This document shows positions 33,073-41,143 of a DNA stretch of 64,000 bases, piece by piece. Source of the stretch: Kitasatospora cinereorecta (lineage in GTDB: Bacteria > Actinomycetota > Actinomycetes > Streptomycetales > Streptomycetaceae); contig NZ_JAMZDX010000001.1 of the NCBI RefSeq assembly GCF_024172095.1, positions 586,001 to 650,000 of the forward strand. Reading direction: 5' to 3'. Under the pieces are notes generated by a model that was not told the DNA's origin, searched no databases, and worked only from the letters and a program-made list of their open reading frames with translations. Numbering within the stretch: the stretch's first letter is position 1; every line of letters starts with the position of its first letter. The position numbers were made by a program, and so were the translations under genes.

Positions 33073-35340
33073 ATGCAGGAAGAGCTTCTCGGCCTCCCCG
33101 GTCCGTACGGCGAGCACGGCGCCGGCGCCCACCCCGACGCGCCGCCGGTCGGCGCCGACGCGGTGCTGGCCGGCCTGGATCCCGAGCAGCGGGCCGTCGC
33201 CACCGCCCTGCACGGCCCGGTCTGCGTGCTGGCCGGCGCCGGCACCGGCAAGACCCGGGCCATCACCCACCGGATCGCCTACGGCGTGCGCAGCGGCGTC
33301 TACCAGCCCCAGCAGGTGCTCGCGGTGACCTTCACCGCCCGCGCCGCCGGCGAGATGCGCGGCCGCCTGCGCCAGCTCGGGGCGGACGGCGTGCAGGCCC
33401 GCACCTTCCACTCCGCCGCGCTGCGCCAGCTCCAGTACTTCTGGCCGCGCGCGGTCGGCGGCGAGGTGCCGCGGCTGCTCGAGCGGAAGGTCCAGCTGGT
33501 CGCCGAGGCGGCCGGCCGCAGCGGGCTGCGGGTGCAACGCACCGAGCTGCGCGACCTGACCGCCGAGATCGAGTGGGCCAAGGTCACCCAGATCGTCCCC
33601 GACGACTACCCGGCCGCCGTCGCCAAGTCCTCCCGCGAGGCCCCGCGCGACCCGGCCGAGATCGCCAAGGTCTACGCGACCTACGAGCAGACCAAGCGCG
33701 ACCGCGGCGTGATCGACTTCGAGGACGTGCTGCTGCTGACCGCCGCCATCCTGGAGGACCGGCCGGAGATCGCCGACCGGGTCCGCGCCCAGTACCGGCA
33801 CTTCACCGTCGACGAGTACCAGGACGTCTCCCCGCTCCAGCAGCGGCTGCTCGACCAGTGGACCGGCGGCGGCGCCAGCCTCTGCGTGGTCGGCGACGCC
33901 AGCCAGACCATCTACTCCTTCACCGGCGCCACCCCGGACTACCTGCTCGGCTTCCGCACCCGGCACCCCGACGCCACCGTGGTGAAGCTGGTCCGCGACT
34001 ACCGCTCCACCCCGCAGGTGGTCCACCTGGCCAACGGGCTGCTCTCGCAGGCCCGCGGCCAGGCCGCCCAGCACCGGCTGGAGCTGGTCTCCCAGCGCGA
34101 GGCCGGCCCCGAGCCCGCCTACCGCGAGTACCCGGACGAGCCGACCGAGGCCGAGTCCACCGCGCACCTGATCAAGGACCTGCTGGCGACCGGCGTGCGG
34201 GCCAGCGAGATCGCCGTGCTGTTCCGCACCAACAGCCAGTCCGAGGTGTACGAGCAGGCGCTCGCCGACCTCGGCATCTCGTACCAGCTCAAGGGCGCCG
34301 AGCGCTTCTTCGAGCGGCCCGAGGTGCGCGAGGCGGGCGTGCTGCTCAAGGGCGCCGCCCGCGCCGCCGACGACCCGCTGACCGCCGGCGCGCCCGACCT
34401 CGCCGCCCAGGTGCGCGCGGTGCTCGCCACCCGCGGCTTCGCCGCCACCCCGCCGGCCGGCTCCGGCGCGGTCCGCGAGCGGTGGGAGTCGCTGGCCGCC
34501 CTGGTCCGGCTCGCCGAGGAGTTCGAGGCCGCCCGGCTCGCCGCCGGCGAGCGGGCCGACCTCGCCGCGTACGTCGCCGAACTGGACGCCCGGGCCGCCG
34601 CCCAGCACGCCCCCGCCGTCGAGGGCGTCACGCTGGCCTCGCTGCACGCCGCCAAGGGCCTGGAGTGGGACGCCGTCTTCCTGGTCGGCCTCTCCGAGGG
34701 CACCCTGCCGATCATCTACGCCAAGACCGACGAGCAGATAGAGGAGGAGCGTCGGCTCCTCTACGTCGGCGTCACCCGCGCTCGGCGGCTGCTCACCCTC
34801 TCCTGGTCGCTCTCCCGCTCCCCGGGCGGCCGGGCGAGCCGCAAGCCCACCCGCTTCCTGGACGGGCTGCGACCCGGCTCCTCGGGCCCGCGCGCCCGCG
34901 GCGGCGCCGGGGGCGCGGGCGGTGTGGAGCGCGGCGCCGAGCGCGCGGCCGGCCGCCGGGTGCGCGGCCCGGTCAAGTGCCGGGTCTGCGACCGCTCCCT
35001 CACCGACGCGGTGGAGCGCAAGCTCCGCCGCTGCGAGACCTGCCCCTCGACCATGGACGAGGCGCTGTACGAGCGGCTGCGCAGCTGGCGGGCGAGCAAG
35101 GCCAGGGAGCAGGGCGCCCCGGCCTACGTGGTCTTCACCGACGCGACCCTGATGGCGATCGCCGAGGAGGTGCCCGGCTCCACCCGGGAGCTGGCGATGA
35201 TCTCCGGCGTCGGTGCCATGAAGCTGGACAAGTACGGCTCCGACGTGCTCTTGTTGTGTGCGGGGGAGGATCCGGAGCTCGTCGCTGAGTCTGACGCAGA
35301 GCCCGATGGAGATCCGGTTCGGAACTCGCCGGAAAAATAG
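33073..35340 (+). CDS. uvrD2: UvrD2-type superfamily I DNA helicase with HRDC domain
   Basis: A 755-aa 3'-5' helicase. Walker A is GAGTGKT (~55), Walker B FTVDEYQDVSP (~245), with LRDYRST, SLHAAKGLEWD (~525) and YVGVTRARRLL (~564). After ~605 a linker carries a tetracysteine zinc module, CRVC (~637) and CETC (~654). A C-terminal HRDC domain follows (YVVFTDATLMAIAEEVPGS, ~681). This is the layout of mycobacterial UvrD2. Cytoplasmic, acting in DNA repair or replication. ATG 33073 has GAGAGG 9 nt upstream; ATG 33064 abuts that ribosome site and is less likely. The wblC promoter follows immediately. Confidence 0.94.
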   Translation: MQEELLGLPGPYGEHGAGAHPDAPPVGADAVLAGLDPEQRAVATALHGPVCVLAGAGTGKTRAITHRIAYGVRSGVYQPQQVLAVTFTARAAGEMRGRLRQLGADGVQARTFHSAALRQLQYFWPRAVGGEVPRLLERKVQLVAEAAGRSGLRVQRTELRDLTAEIEWAKVTQIVPDDYPAAVAKSSREAPRDPAEIAKVYATYEQTKRDRGVIDFEDVLLLTAAILEDRPEIADRVRAQYRHFTVDEYQDVSPLQQRLLDQWTGGGASLCVVGDASQTIYSFTGATPDYLLGFRTRHPDATVVKLVRDYRSTPQVVHLANGLLSQARGQAAQHRLELVSQREAGPEPAYREYPDEPTEAESTAHLIKDLLATGVRASEIAVLFRTNSQSEVYEQALADLGISYQLKGAERFFERPEVREAGVLLKGAARAADDPLTAGAPDLAAQVRAVLATRGFAATPPAGSGAVRERWESLAALVRLAEEFEAARLAAGERADLAAYVAELDARAAAQHAPAVEGVTLASLHAAKGLEWDAVFLVGLSEGTLPIIYAKTDEQIEEERRLLYVGVTRARRLLTLSWSLSRSPGGRASRKPTRFLDGLRPGSSGPRARGGAGGAGGVERGAERAAGRRVRGPVKCRVCDRSLTDAVERKLRRCETCPSTMDEALYERLRSWRASKAREQGAPAYVVFTDATLMAIAEEVPGSTRELAMISGVGAMKLDKYGSDVLLLCAGEDPELVAESDAEPDGDPVRNSPEK

Positions 35341-35371
35341 TTTGCGCGCCGCATGGACGGCGCAATAGCCT
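35333..35371 (+). promoter_or_regulatory. WblC-type autoregulated promoter (A/T tract + -35/-10)
   Basis: AAAAAT (35333-35338), 3 bp, TTGCGC (-35, 35342-35347), 18 bp, TAGCCT (-10, 35366-35371). The A/T tract just upstream of the -35 is the arrangement through which WhiB7/WblC proteins, with their AT-hook, activate sigma-A promoters including their own. Transcription would start near 35378, about 700 nt before wblC. The A/T tract overlaps the last codons of uvrD2. Confidence 0.72.
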
Positions 35372-35500
35372 GCCGGAGCGGTCAAGGGGACGAGACCGCA
35401 AATGCTCGCAGAGGGCTTCCTTCTGCCTGCGCCTGACCATAACCAGACATCGGAGCCCGGGGGACTGGGCACCGCGAGACGCCGAGAGGAGGCGAGTGCA

Positions 35501-35908
35501 GTGGAGAACCTGATCATGATCACCAAAATGACTGGTCAGACCGACGTGTTCGCCATGCCCTCGCGCGCCCTCTCGTTCGGTCTGGGTCTCGGTACCACCG
35601 GTCTCTCCGTTGCCACCCCCTGCACTGTCAGTGGTCCCGGCAATGCTGAAGGCACCCGTGTCGAGACGGGTCTGTCCCGTGACTGGGCGACGTTCGCCGG
35701 CGGCCTGGAGCTGCGTGACGAGCGACCGACCCAGGCACCGAAGGCAGTGGTAGCAGCGGCTGAGCATGGCCGCTATGCCGTCGCAGTCGGTGCCGGAATC
35801 AAGCAGCAGGATCAGCAGATCAAGCAGGTCAAGGTCGCCCGCCCGGGCGCCGTGGCCATCCGGATGTGGGCCTTCCGCGGGCCTGAACCCTGGAGTGAAC
35901 GAACCTGA
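35501..35908 (+). CDS. Upstream open reading frame in wblC leader (135 aa, or 168 from 35402)
   Basis: GTG 35501 has a strong GAGAGGAGG ribosome site 8 nt upstream. An in-frame ATG at 35402 would lengthen the product to 168 aa. I recognise no family. The peptide has an N-terminal stretch ENLIMITKMTGQTD, a glycine/threonine-rich middle (FGLGLGTTGLSV), a basic part (KQQDQQIKQVKVARPG) and ends WAFRGPEPWSERT. It lies entirely between the wblC promoter and the terminator at 35932, so its translation rather than its product may matter: ribosome progress here could decide folding of the terminator. A five-codon overlapping frame (GTG 35496, MQWRT) is also possible. Confidence 0.6.
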   Translation: MENLIMITKMTGQTDVFAMPSRALSFGLGLGTTGLSVATPCTVSGPGNAEGTRVETGLSRDWATFAGGLELRDERPTQAPKAVVAAAEHGRYAVAVGAGIKQQDQQIKQVKVARPGAVAIRMWAFRGPEPWSERT

Positions 35909-35931
35909 GTCAGCCTCAGGTCGGCGCCTCC

Positions 35932-35977
35932 AGGGCCGCGGAACCCGTCAACCGGGATCCGCGGCCCTTCTGTTTTG
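35932..35977 (+). terminator. Intrinsic terminator (attenuator) upstream of wblC
   Basis: Arms AGGGCCGCGGA (35932-35942) and TCCGCGGCCCT (35958-35968) are perfectly complementary, with CCCG/CGGG extending the stem inward, and TTCTGTTTTG follows. A U-tract is rare at this GC content. It lies ~100 bp before wblC and 24 bp after the upstream frame. A competing hairpin, ACCTGAG/CTCAGGT (35903-35921), lies just before it. Confidence 0.85.
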
Positions 35978-36075
35978 TCCGGTACGCAAGACCAACCAAG
36001 GCCCCCCGGGGCCTCCGGCCCAGCCCACCAGCCAACTGGGCCGGATCCACATCGAAGACGAGGAAGACGCACACA

Positions 36076-36441
36076 GTGTCCACGGTCATCACACCGCCCC
36101 TCCCGTCCGTACCGACCGACAAGACCGTCAAGGCCGACCAGGCCGACCCCCCGGAGGTATCGCTCATGCAGCTCACCGCGATCGACCAGGCCGACGAGCT
36201 CGGCCTTCCCATCCCGTGCCGCGCCTTCGACCCGGAGGTGTTCTTCGCGGAGACCCCGGCGGACGTCGAGTACGCCAAGTCCCTCTGCGGCACCTGCCCG
36301 GTGAAGGCCGCCTGCCTGACCGGCGCGCTCGAGCGCCGCGAGCCGTGGGGCGTCTGGGGTGGCGAGCTCTTCGTCCAGGGTGTGGTCGTGGCCCGCAAGC
36401 GTCCGCGGGGCCGTCCGCGCAAGACCGAGGTCATGGCGTGA
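36076..36441 (+). CDS. wblC: WblC (WhiB7-type) antibiotic-response transcription factor
   Basis: A 121-aa WhiB-like iron-sulfur protein. Four cysteines ligate the cluster: Cys48 (IPCRAFDPE), Cys71 and Cys74 (LCGTCP) and Cys80 (AACLTG). The turn is EPWGVWGGE (~89-97), and an AT-hook, RPRGRPRK (~109-116), marks the WhiB7/WblC subgroup. Family members bind the primary sigma factor and activate intrinsic resistance to ribosome-targeting antibiotics and their own gene. GTG 36076 gives a length near that of other Streptomyces WblC proteins. ATG 36166 has a better ribosome site (GGAGG, 8 nt) and would give a 91-aa WhiB7-sized protein. Regulation appears to be autoactivation plus leader attenuation. 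Confidence 0.96.
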   Translation: MSTVITPPLPSVPTDKTVKADQADPPEVSLMQLTAIDQADELGLPIPCRAFDPEVFFAETPADVEYAKSLCGTCPVKAACLTGALERREPWGVWGGELFVQGVVVARKRPRGRPRKTEVMA

Positions 36442-36848
36442 ACAGCGCCGAAATGATCTCCGGTCACGGAACCGGCGCCGTCCGAAGGGGAGAGCAGCCC
36501 CCGTCGGACACCGCACTGCGCCGCTCCGTACGCATCGCCGCCGCCAAGGCGGACGCAGCCATCGCCCGCACCGTCCCTTCGACGCACCACGAGCAGGACC
36601 ACCACATGATCCCCGCCTTCGACTCCACCGTCCGCCGCGAGCAGACCTCCGAACTCCAGATCCAGAACAGGACCCTCGAAATGCATCTCCTCCAGGAATC
36701 CCTGGCCCGAGCCCATATGCAGGAACGCCTCCAGGAGGCCGAGGAGCAACGCCTCGGCCTGCGCGTCATGCGGGCCGCCAAGCTCAAGCGGAAGGCCGAG
36801 CGGGCCTCCCTGCGAGCCCGCAAGGCGCTTGCCGTCGCTGTGATGTGA
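36438..36848 (+). CDS. Small coiled-coil protein coupled to wblC
   Basis: A 136-aa protein whose GTG overlaps the wblC stop by 4 bp, so it is translationally coupled. Residues ~70-110 form a charged coiled coil (SELQIQNRTLEMHLLQESLARAHMQERLQEAEEQ in parts). The end is strongly basic (AKLKRKAERASLRARKALA), suggesting nucleic-acid or ribosome contact. ATG 36453 is an alternative start. I do not recognise a named family. Co-expression with WblC implies a part in the antibiotic response (inference). A 22-bp perfect hairpin ends the transcript. Confidence 0.75.
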   Translation: MNSAEMISGHGTGAVRRGEQPPSDTALRRSVRIAAAKADAAIARTVPSTHHEQDHHMIPAFDSTVRREQTSELQIQNRTLEMHLLQESLARAHMQERLQEAEEQRLGLRVMRAAKLKRKAERASLRARKALAVAVM

Positions 36849-36894
36849 CGGACGCGCATGTGACGCACGCGCAGGCAGCGTGACCTCCCCTGTA

Positions 36895-36944
36895 CGCCGG
36901 TGGCCGGCTCCCCCTCGTCCGTGAGGGGGAGCCGGCCACCGGCG
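36895..36944 (+). terminator. Terminator of the wblC operon
   Basis: Perfect 22-bp arms (36895-36916 and 36923-36944; core GTGGCCGGCTCCCCCTC) around the 6-nt loop GTCCGT. It lies between the wblC operon and the convergent gene ending at 37025 and may serve both strands. Confidence 0.85.
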
Positions 36945-37024
36945 CGTTCGGGCCGATCCGGGCGGTTGTCCAGGCGCCCCGGGCGCTTGGGGGCCGATCC
37001 GGGCGGACCGGTGGGGCCCGGCGG

Positions 37025-38371
37025 TCACTCCGCCGGGGCGACCTCCTCGGCGAACCCGGGGAGCCATTCGAGCATCTCGGCGCGGAACGGGGCCTGGGCG
37101 CCCAGCTGGCACAGCACGCCGATGGTGGAGAGCGTCACCCGGTGGATCAGCAGGTACGACGGCGGCAGGTTGAGCTGCTTGCCCAGGTCGTAGGCGGGGG
37201 AACGCGGGTCGGCGATCCGGGCCGCCTGGGCGCGCATCCAGGACCGGGTGAAGTGGAAGGTCTCCACCGTGGCCGGCTCGATGATGGGCAGCAGGTAGTC
37301 GAGCACCGCGTCCGGGTCCAGCTCGATCGAGGGCTTCACGAAGCCCTCCTCACGGAGCATCTCCAGCACGCCCGCGGCGTCGCCGGCCAGCGCCATCCGC
37401 AACGAGTCGCCGATCGGGGCGGGCAGGCCGCCGGGCAGCCGGTCGACGGTGCCGAAGTCCATCACACCGAGCCGCCAGCCCTCGGCCGGCCCGTCGTCCT
37501 TGAGCAGCCGGAAGTTGCCGGGGTGCGGGTCGGCGTGCAGCAGGCCGGTGCGGGCCGGGCCGGCGAACAGGAAGCGGGCCAGCAACTGCCCGGCGCGGTC
37601 GCGCTCCTCGCGGCTGCCGCGGGCGATCACCTCGGCCAGCGGGACGCCGTCCATCCACTCCGTGATCAGGACCTGGTCGGCCTGCGCCACCACGCCGGGG
37701 ACCCGGATGTCCGGGTCGTCGGCGAACTCCTCGGCGTGCCGGCGCTGGGCCTCGGCCTCCAGCGCGTAGTCCAGCTCCTCGGCGACCCGGGCGCGCAGCT
37801 CGGCGATCAGCGGCTTGACGTCCAGGCCGGGGATCAGCGGACCGAGCAGCCAGGCGACCCGGCTGAGCTGGCCCAGGTCCGAGAGGAGCGCGTCCCCGGC
37901 GCCCGGGTACTGCACCTTGACCGCGACCCGGCGCCCGTCGTGCCAGACGGCGCGGTGCACCTGGCCGATCGAGGCGGCCGCGGACGGCCGCTCCTCGAAC
38001 GCGACGAAGCGCTTGCGCCAGTCCGCGCCGAGCCGCTGGGAGAGGACGGCGTGGACGGTGGCGGCGGGCATCGGCGGGGCGGCGTCCTGAAGCTTGGTCA
38101 GCGCGGCCCGGTACGGGCCGGCCACCTCCTCGGGCAGCGCCGCCTCGAAGACCGACAGGGCCTGGCCGAACTTCATCGCGCCGCCCTTCAGCTCCCCGAG
38201 GACCTTGAAGAGCTGGTCGGCGGTGGCCTGCTGGAGCTCGGCCGTGACCACCTCGGCCGAGCGCCCGCCGATCCGCTTGCCCAGGCCCAGCGTGGCCCGC
38301 CCGGCGATCCCGAGCGGCAGGGCGGCCAGCCTCGCCGTACGGGTCACTGCCTTGCGCGGAAGATCGCTCAC
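37025..38371 (-). CDS. ABC1/UbiB-family atypical kinase-like protein
   Basis: A 448-aa member of the ABC1/ADCK/UbiB family. The family K-x-G-Q motif is seen as [14 protein letters not shown] (~64-74). ASIGQVHRA (~133) replaces the glycine-rich loop, VAVKVQYPG (~148) holds the lysine, [11 protein letters not shown] (~279) the catalytic loop and [11 protein letters not shown] (~303) the metal Asp. Members support isoprenoid quinone or lipid metabolism, often as ATPases rather than protein kinases. GTG 38371 is the start. The same family member is found beside whiB7 in mycobacteria. Soluble or peripheral, with no clear membrane helix. Confidence 0.92.
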   Translation of the reverse strand: MSDLPRKAVTRTARLAALPLGIAGRATLGLGKRIGGRSAEVVTAELQQATADQLFKVLGELKGGAMKFGQALSVFEAALPEEVAGPYRAALTKLQDAAPPMPAATVHAVLSQRLGADWRKRFVAFEERPSAAASIGQVHRAVWHDGRRVAVKVQYPGAGDALLSDLGQLSRVAWLLGPLIPGLDVKPLIAELRARVAEELDYALEAEAQRRHAEEFADDPDIRVPGVVAQADQVLITEWMDGVPLAEVIARGSREERDRAGQLLARFLFAGPARTGLLHADPHPGNFRLLKDDGPAEGWRLGVMDFGTVDRLPGGLPAPIGDSLRMALAGDAAGVLEMLREEGFVKPSIELDPDAVLDYLLPIIEPATVETFHFTRSWMRAQAARIADPRSPAYDLGKQLNLPPSYLLIHRVTLSTIGVLCQLGAQAPFRAEMLEWLPGFAEEVAPAE

Positions 38372-38422
38372 CCCGGGCCTCCCAATCAGCCGCCCCTACC
38401 GGCACACCGCCGGCGTGGTCAC

Positions 38423-39532
38423 TCACGCCATTGTGCCCGCTCGCCCGGCGGTGACGGACTGCCAGAGGCATCCGCAATCGGGGTGGCTGCGCAGCCGCAG
38501 CCGGCGGGTCATTCCGTCCGCGGCCGAGACCTCGCACCAGCCGTCCACACTGGGCGGCAGCACGCCGTCGAGGTACAGCTCGACGTGGAGCGCGGCCAGC
38601 CCGGCGACCGAGGTGGCCAGCGCGCTGTCGCAGGCCGGGACGCGGGCTCGGCCGGGGCCGCCGTCGATCAGCTGGGCGAGCAGCCGGGGCCAGGCCTCGT
38701 CCTCATCGCGCCGGGCCAGGGTGGCGCAGCTGCCGCACGCGGAGGCGCCGGGCACCACCAGCGGGCCGACCACGCCGAGGTGCTCCAGCACCCCGGTGTA
38801 CAGGTGCGGGATGCCGGCCCGCATCAGCTCCTGGGCCTCGACGGCGGCGCCGGTGAAGGCTCCGGTGCCGTCCCTCGGAGCGAGCACCACCAGGGCGGGC
38901 GGTGGCGGTGAGGCGGGGGAGCGGCGGTACCGCTCGCCGGCGGCCGTGCCGGCGGCGCGGTGCACCACCTCCCGGCCGGACGTGGCCCGCAGCCGGCCGA
39001 TCTCGGTCGGCGGGAAGCCGGCGGGGGAGACATCGCGGGCGGCCACCCGGCCGCGGTCGACCAGGGCGACATCGCCGATGCCGCCGGCCGCCAGGACCGC
39101 CCCGACGGCCGCGCCGACCCGGCCGGCGCCGCGCACCTCGACCCTGGCCCTGGCCCGCCCCTGCAACACGGCGGCGGCCTCGCCGGGTGCGGGATGGACC
39201 AGGGAGAGCGAGGCGAGGTCGGGGACCAGCATCTCGCGCCGGGGCTGCGGCCGGCCGGCCAGCGCCTGCTGGGCGGCCGCGGCGTCGTCCAGCAGCTCGC
39301 TGCGGGCGAGCGAGTCGAGCATCGCCTCGCAGTACTCGGGGTCGAGGCCGAGCCGCTGCCCGGCGGCGATCAGGGCCGGGCCGTCCCGGCTGCCGTCGAT
39401 CAGCTCCAGGAAGGAGGCGAGGGCGCGGTCCACGTCCTCGACCAGCCGGGCGTGCCGGCGGACGGTACCGAACTGCAGGGTCTGCTTCTCCCGCCACAAC
39501 CGGGACAGGGCGGGCTTGAGGACAGGGCGCAT
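38423..39532 (-). CDS. ThiF-family adenylyltransferase-like protein
   Basis: A 369-aa protein from ATG 39532 with GGGAGG close upstream. Residues ~1-110 are a helical N-terminal region unique to the actinobacterial form. The Rossmann-like part follows: RVEVRGAGRVGAAVGAVLAAGGIG (~130) and VALVDRGRVAARDVSP (~155). Cysteine pairs CGSC (~265) and CGC (~353) could bind zinc as in E1-like enzymes. The ATP arginine finger and catalytic cysteine of MoeB-type enzymes are not obvious, so activity is uncertain. It is in the same orientation as the ABC1 gene, 51 bp apart. Confidence 0.8.
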   Translation of the reverse strand: MRPVLKPALSRLWREKQTLQFGTVRRHARLVEDVDRALASFLELIDGSRDGPALIAAGQRLGLDPEYCEAMLDSLARSELLDDAAAAQQALAGRPQPRREMLVPDLASLSLVHPAPGEAAAVLQGRARARVEVRGAGRVGAAVGAVLAAGGIGDVALVDRGRVAARDVSPAGFPPTEIGRLRATSGREVVHRAAGTAAGERYRRSPASPPPPALVVLAPRDGTGAFTGAAVEAQELMRAGIPHLYTGVLEHLGVVGPLVVPGASACGSCATLARRDEDEAWPRLLAQLIDGGPGRARVPACDSALATSVAGLAALHVELYLDGVLPPSVDGWCEVSAADGMTRRLRLRSHPDCGCLWQSVTAGRAGTMA

Positions 39533-39605
39533 GGGGACCTCCCGAGCCGTGGGACGAGCCGTGGTGGAGGCAGCTTGCCCGGGGTCGCGGCGAGGGGGAA
39601 GCCGG

Positions 39606-39661
39606 TTATCCACAGGCCCGACCCGATCATCCGACCATCCGTTTGCACACCCTGTGGACAA
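39606..39661. promoter_or_regulatory. Two inverted DnaA-box matches in a divergent promoter region
   Basis: TTATCCACA (39606-39614) and TGTGGACAA (39653-39661, complement of the Streptomyces-preferred TTGTCCACA) face each other across 38 bp. They lie between the divergent ThiF-like and metallopeptidase genes. Each is an exact match to a DnaA 9-mer. Confidence 0.5.
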
Positions 39662-39714
39662 CACCGGCCCCGGCAGCGGACTTCTGTCACCGTGACCCGG
39701 TAACGTCGTGTGCC

Positions 39715-40515
39715 ATGGCAGCCGACCGGGACTCCCAGCCGTCGGCGTCGCGTCGGCGCGCCCGGGCAGCCTCGGGACGCGGCTCCGCGACGCCCGTTCG
39801 CCATGCATCCCCGGAGCGGTCGGGGGCCGAGCGGTCGGGGGCCGACCGGTCGGGGGCAGAACGGTCGGGGTCAGACCGGTCGGGATCCGGGCGGACGGCG
39901 GCCGAGCAGGCGGGAGCCGAACCGGCACCGGCCGGGCGGACGGCGGCCGAACAAGCCGCGGCCAAGCAGCCGCCGGCGCCGATCGACCGCTCCAAGGTCG
40001 AGGTGCGCCGCAGCGCCCGCCGCAGCCGTACGGTCTCCGCCTACCGCGAGGGCGACCGCACGGTGGTGCTGATCCCGGCCCGGATGTCGCACGCCGAGGA
40101 GCAGCGCTGGGTCGCCCAGATGCTCGACAAGCTGGCCGCACAGGAGAGCCGCCGGGTGCTCGGCGACGAGGCGCTCCAGGCGCGGGCGCAGGAGCTCTCC
40201 CGGACGTACCTGGGCGGCCGCGCGGTGCCCGGCAGCGTCCGCTGGGTCACCAACCAGAACTCCCGCTGGGGGTCGTGCACCCCGGCCGAGGGCACCATCC
40301 GGCTCTCGCACCGGCTGCAGGGCATGCCGGAGTACGTGATCGACTACGTGCTGCTGCACGAGCTGGCGCACCTGCTGGTGCCGGACCACGGCCCCGGGTT
40401 CTGGGCGCTGCTGGAGTCCTACCCGCGCACCGAGCGGGCCCGCGGCTACCTGGAGGGCGTGGCCTCGGCGGCCCGCCTGCCGCACATTCCGGGGCAGACG
40501 GGCACCTGCGACTGA
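39715..40515 (+). CDS. M48/SprT-like zinc metallopeptidase (YgjP/WLM type)
   Basis: A 266-aa protein. Residues ~1-85 are a disordered, repeat-rich arm of RSGAE/RSGSD units. The YgjP-like domain then starts (KVEVRRSARRSRTVSAYREGD). NQNSRWGSCTPAEGTIRLSHRL (in parts, ~180-200) is the family signature, and YVLLHELAHLLVPDHGPGFW (~218-237) contains the HExxH zinc site with a third His downstream. Cytoplasmic; the substrate is unknown. ATG 39715 is chosen; TAACGT about 8 bp upstream could be a -10 for a near-leaderless message. DnaA-box matches lie in the promoter region. Confidence 0.87.
   Translation: MAADRDSQPSASRRRARAASGRGSATPVRHASPERSGAERSGADRSGAERSGSDRSGSGRTAAEQAGAEPAPAGRTAAEQAAAKQPPAPIDRSKVEVRRSARRSRTVSAYREGDRTVVLIPARMSHAEEQRWVAQMLDKLAAQESRRVLGDEALQARAQELSRTYLGGRAVPGSVRWVTNQNSRWGSCTPAEGTIRLSHRLQGMPEYVIDYVLLHELAHLLVPDHGPGFWALLESYPRTERARGYLEGVASAARLPHIPGQTGTCD
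39818..39900. repeat. 15-bp tandem repeat in metallopeptidase N-terminus
   Basis: Five to six degenerate 15-bp units around CGGTCGGGG(G/T)CCGA encode RSGAE/RSGAD/RSGSD pentapeptides. The unit length keeps frame and codes for a flexible, charged linker ahead of the peptidase domain. Confidence 0.75.
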
Positions 40516-40573
40516 CTTCCCGGGCCCGCTCAACCTGCCAGGGCTCAGCTCGCCAGGCTCAACCGGCCGGGGC

Positions 40574-41143
40574 TCAGCCCACCAGGCCGCGGGCCAGGTC
40601 GACCAGCTCGCGGACCGAGGTGTCGGTCAGCTCGGGCAGCCGGTCGTAGCCGAACCAGCGGAGGTCCAGCGACTCGTCGCTGATCAGCGCCTCGGCGCCG
40701 GCCGGGGCCAGCGCCACGTACTGGACGTCCAGGTGGGTGTTCTCCGGACGGTCCTTGCCGGCGCAGCGGACCTGGTGGCGGTCGAGCTTGACCGGGACCG
40801 GCCCGCCGCCCTCGGTCAGCAGCTCCAGGCCGGGGATGCCGGACTCCTCGGTGGCCTCGCGCAGCGCGGCGGCGGCCAGCGTGGCGTCGCCGGGCTCGCA
40901 GTGGCCGCCCATCTGCAGCCACAGGCCGACCTTGGGGTGCAGGGTGAGCAGCACCCGCCCGGCCGCCGGGTCGATCACCACCGCGCTGGCGGTGATGTGC
41001 GCGGGGAGACACGCGCGCCACAGGCCGTCCGGGTTGGCGGCGAGGTGGTCGAGGTAGTCCAGGCGCAGCTGCTCCTGGCCGGCGTCGGCCACCGTCCAGG
41101 AGTCGAGTGCGCGTACGGCGTCGGCGTGCAGGGACGTCGTCAC
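40574..41143 (-). CDS. Nudix hydrolase
   Basis: A 189-aa protein with the Nudix box GGHCEPGDATLAAAALREATEESGI (in parts, ~79-103; G-x5-E-x7-REATEE). It has a helical N-terminus (ADAVRALDSWTVADAGQEQLRLDYLDHL) and the strand ASAVVIDPAAGRVLLTLHPKVGLWLQMGGH. The substrate is unresolved. The GTG at 41143 overlaps the stop of the upstream metalloprotease gene by 4 bp, so the two are translationally coupled. Confidence 0.88.
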   Translation of the reverse strand: MTTSLHADAVRALDSWTVADAGQEQLRLDYLDHLAANPDGLWRACLPAHITASAVVIDPAAGRVLLTLHPKVGLWLQMGGHCEPGDATLAAAALREATEESGIPGLELLTEGGGPVPVKLDRHQVRCAGKDRPENTHLDVQYVALAPAGAEALISDESLDLRWFGYDRLPELTDTSVRELVDLARGLVG

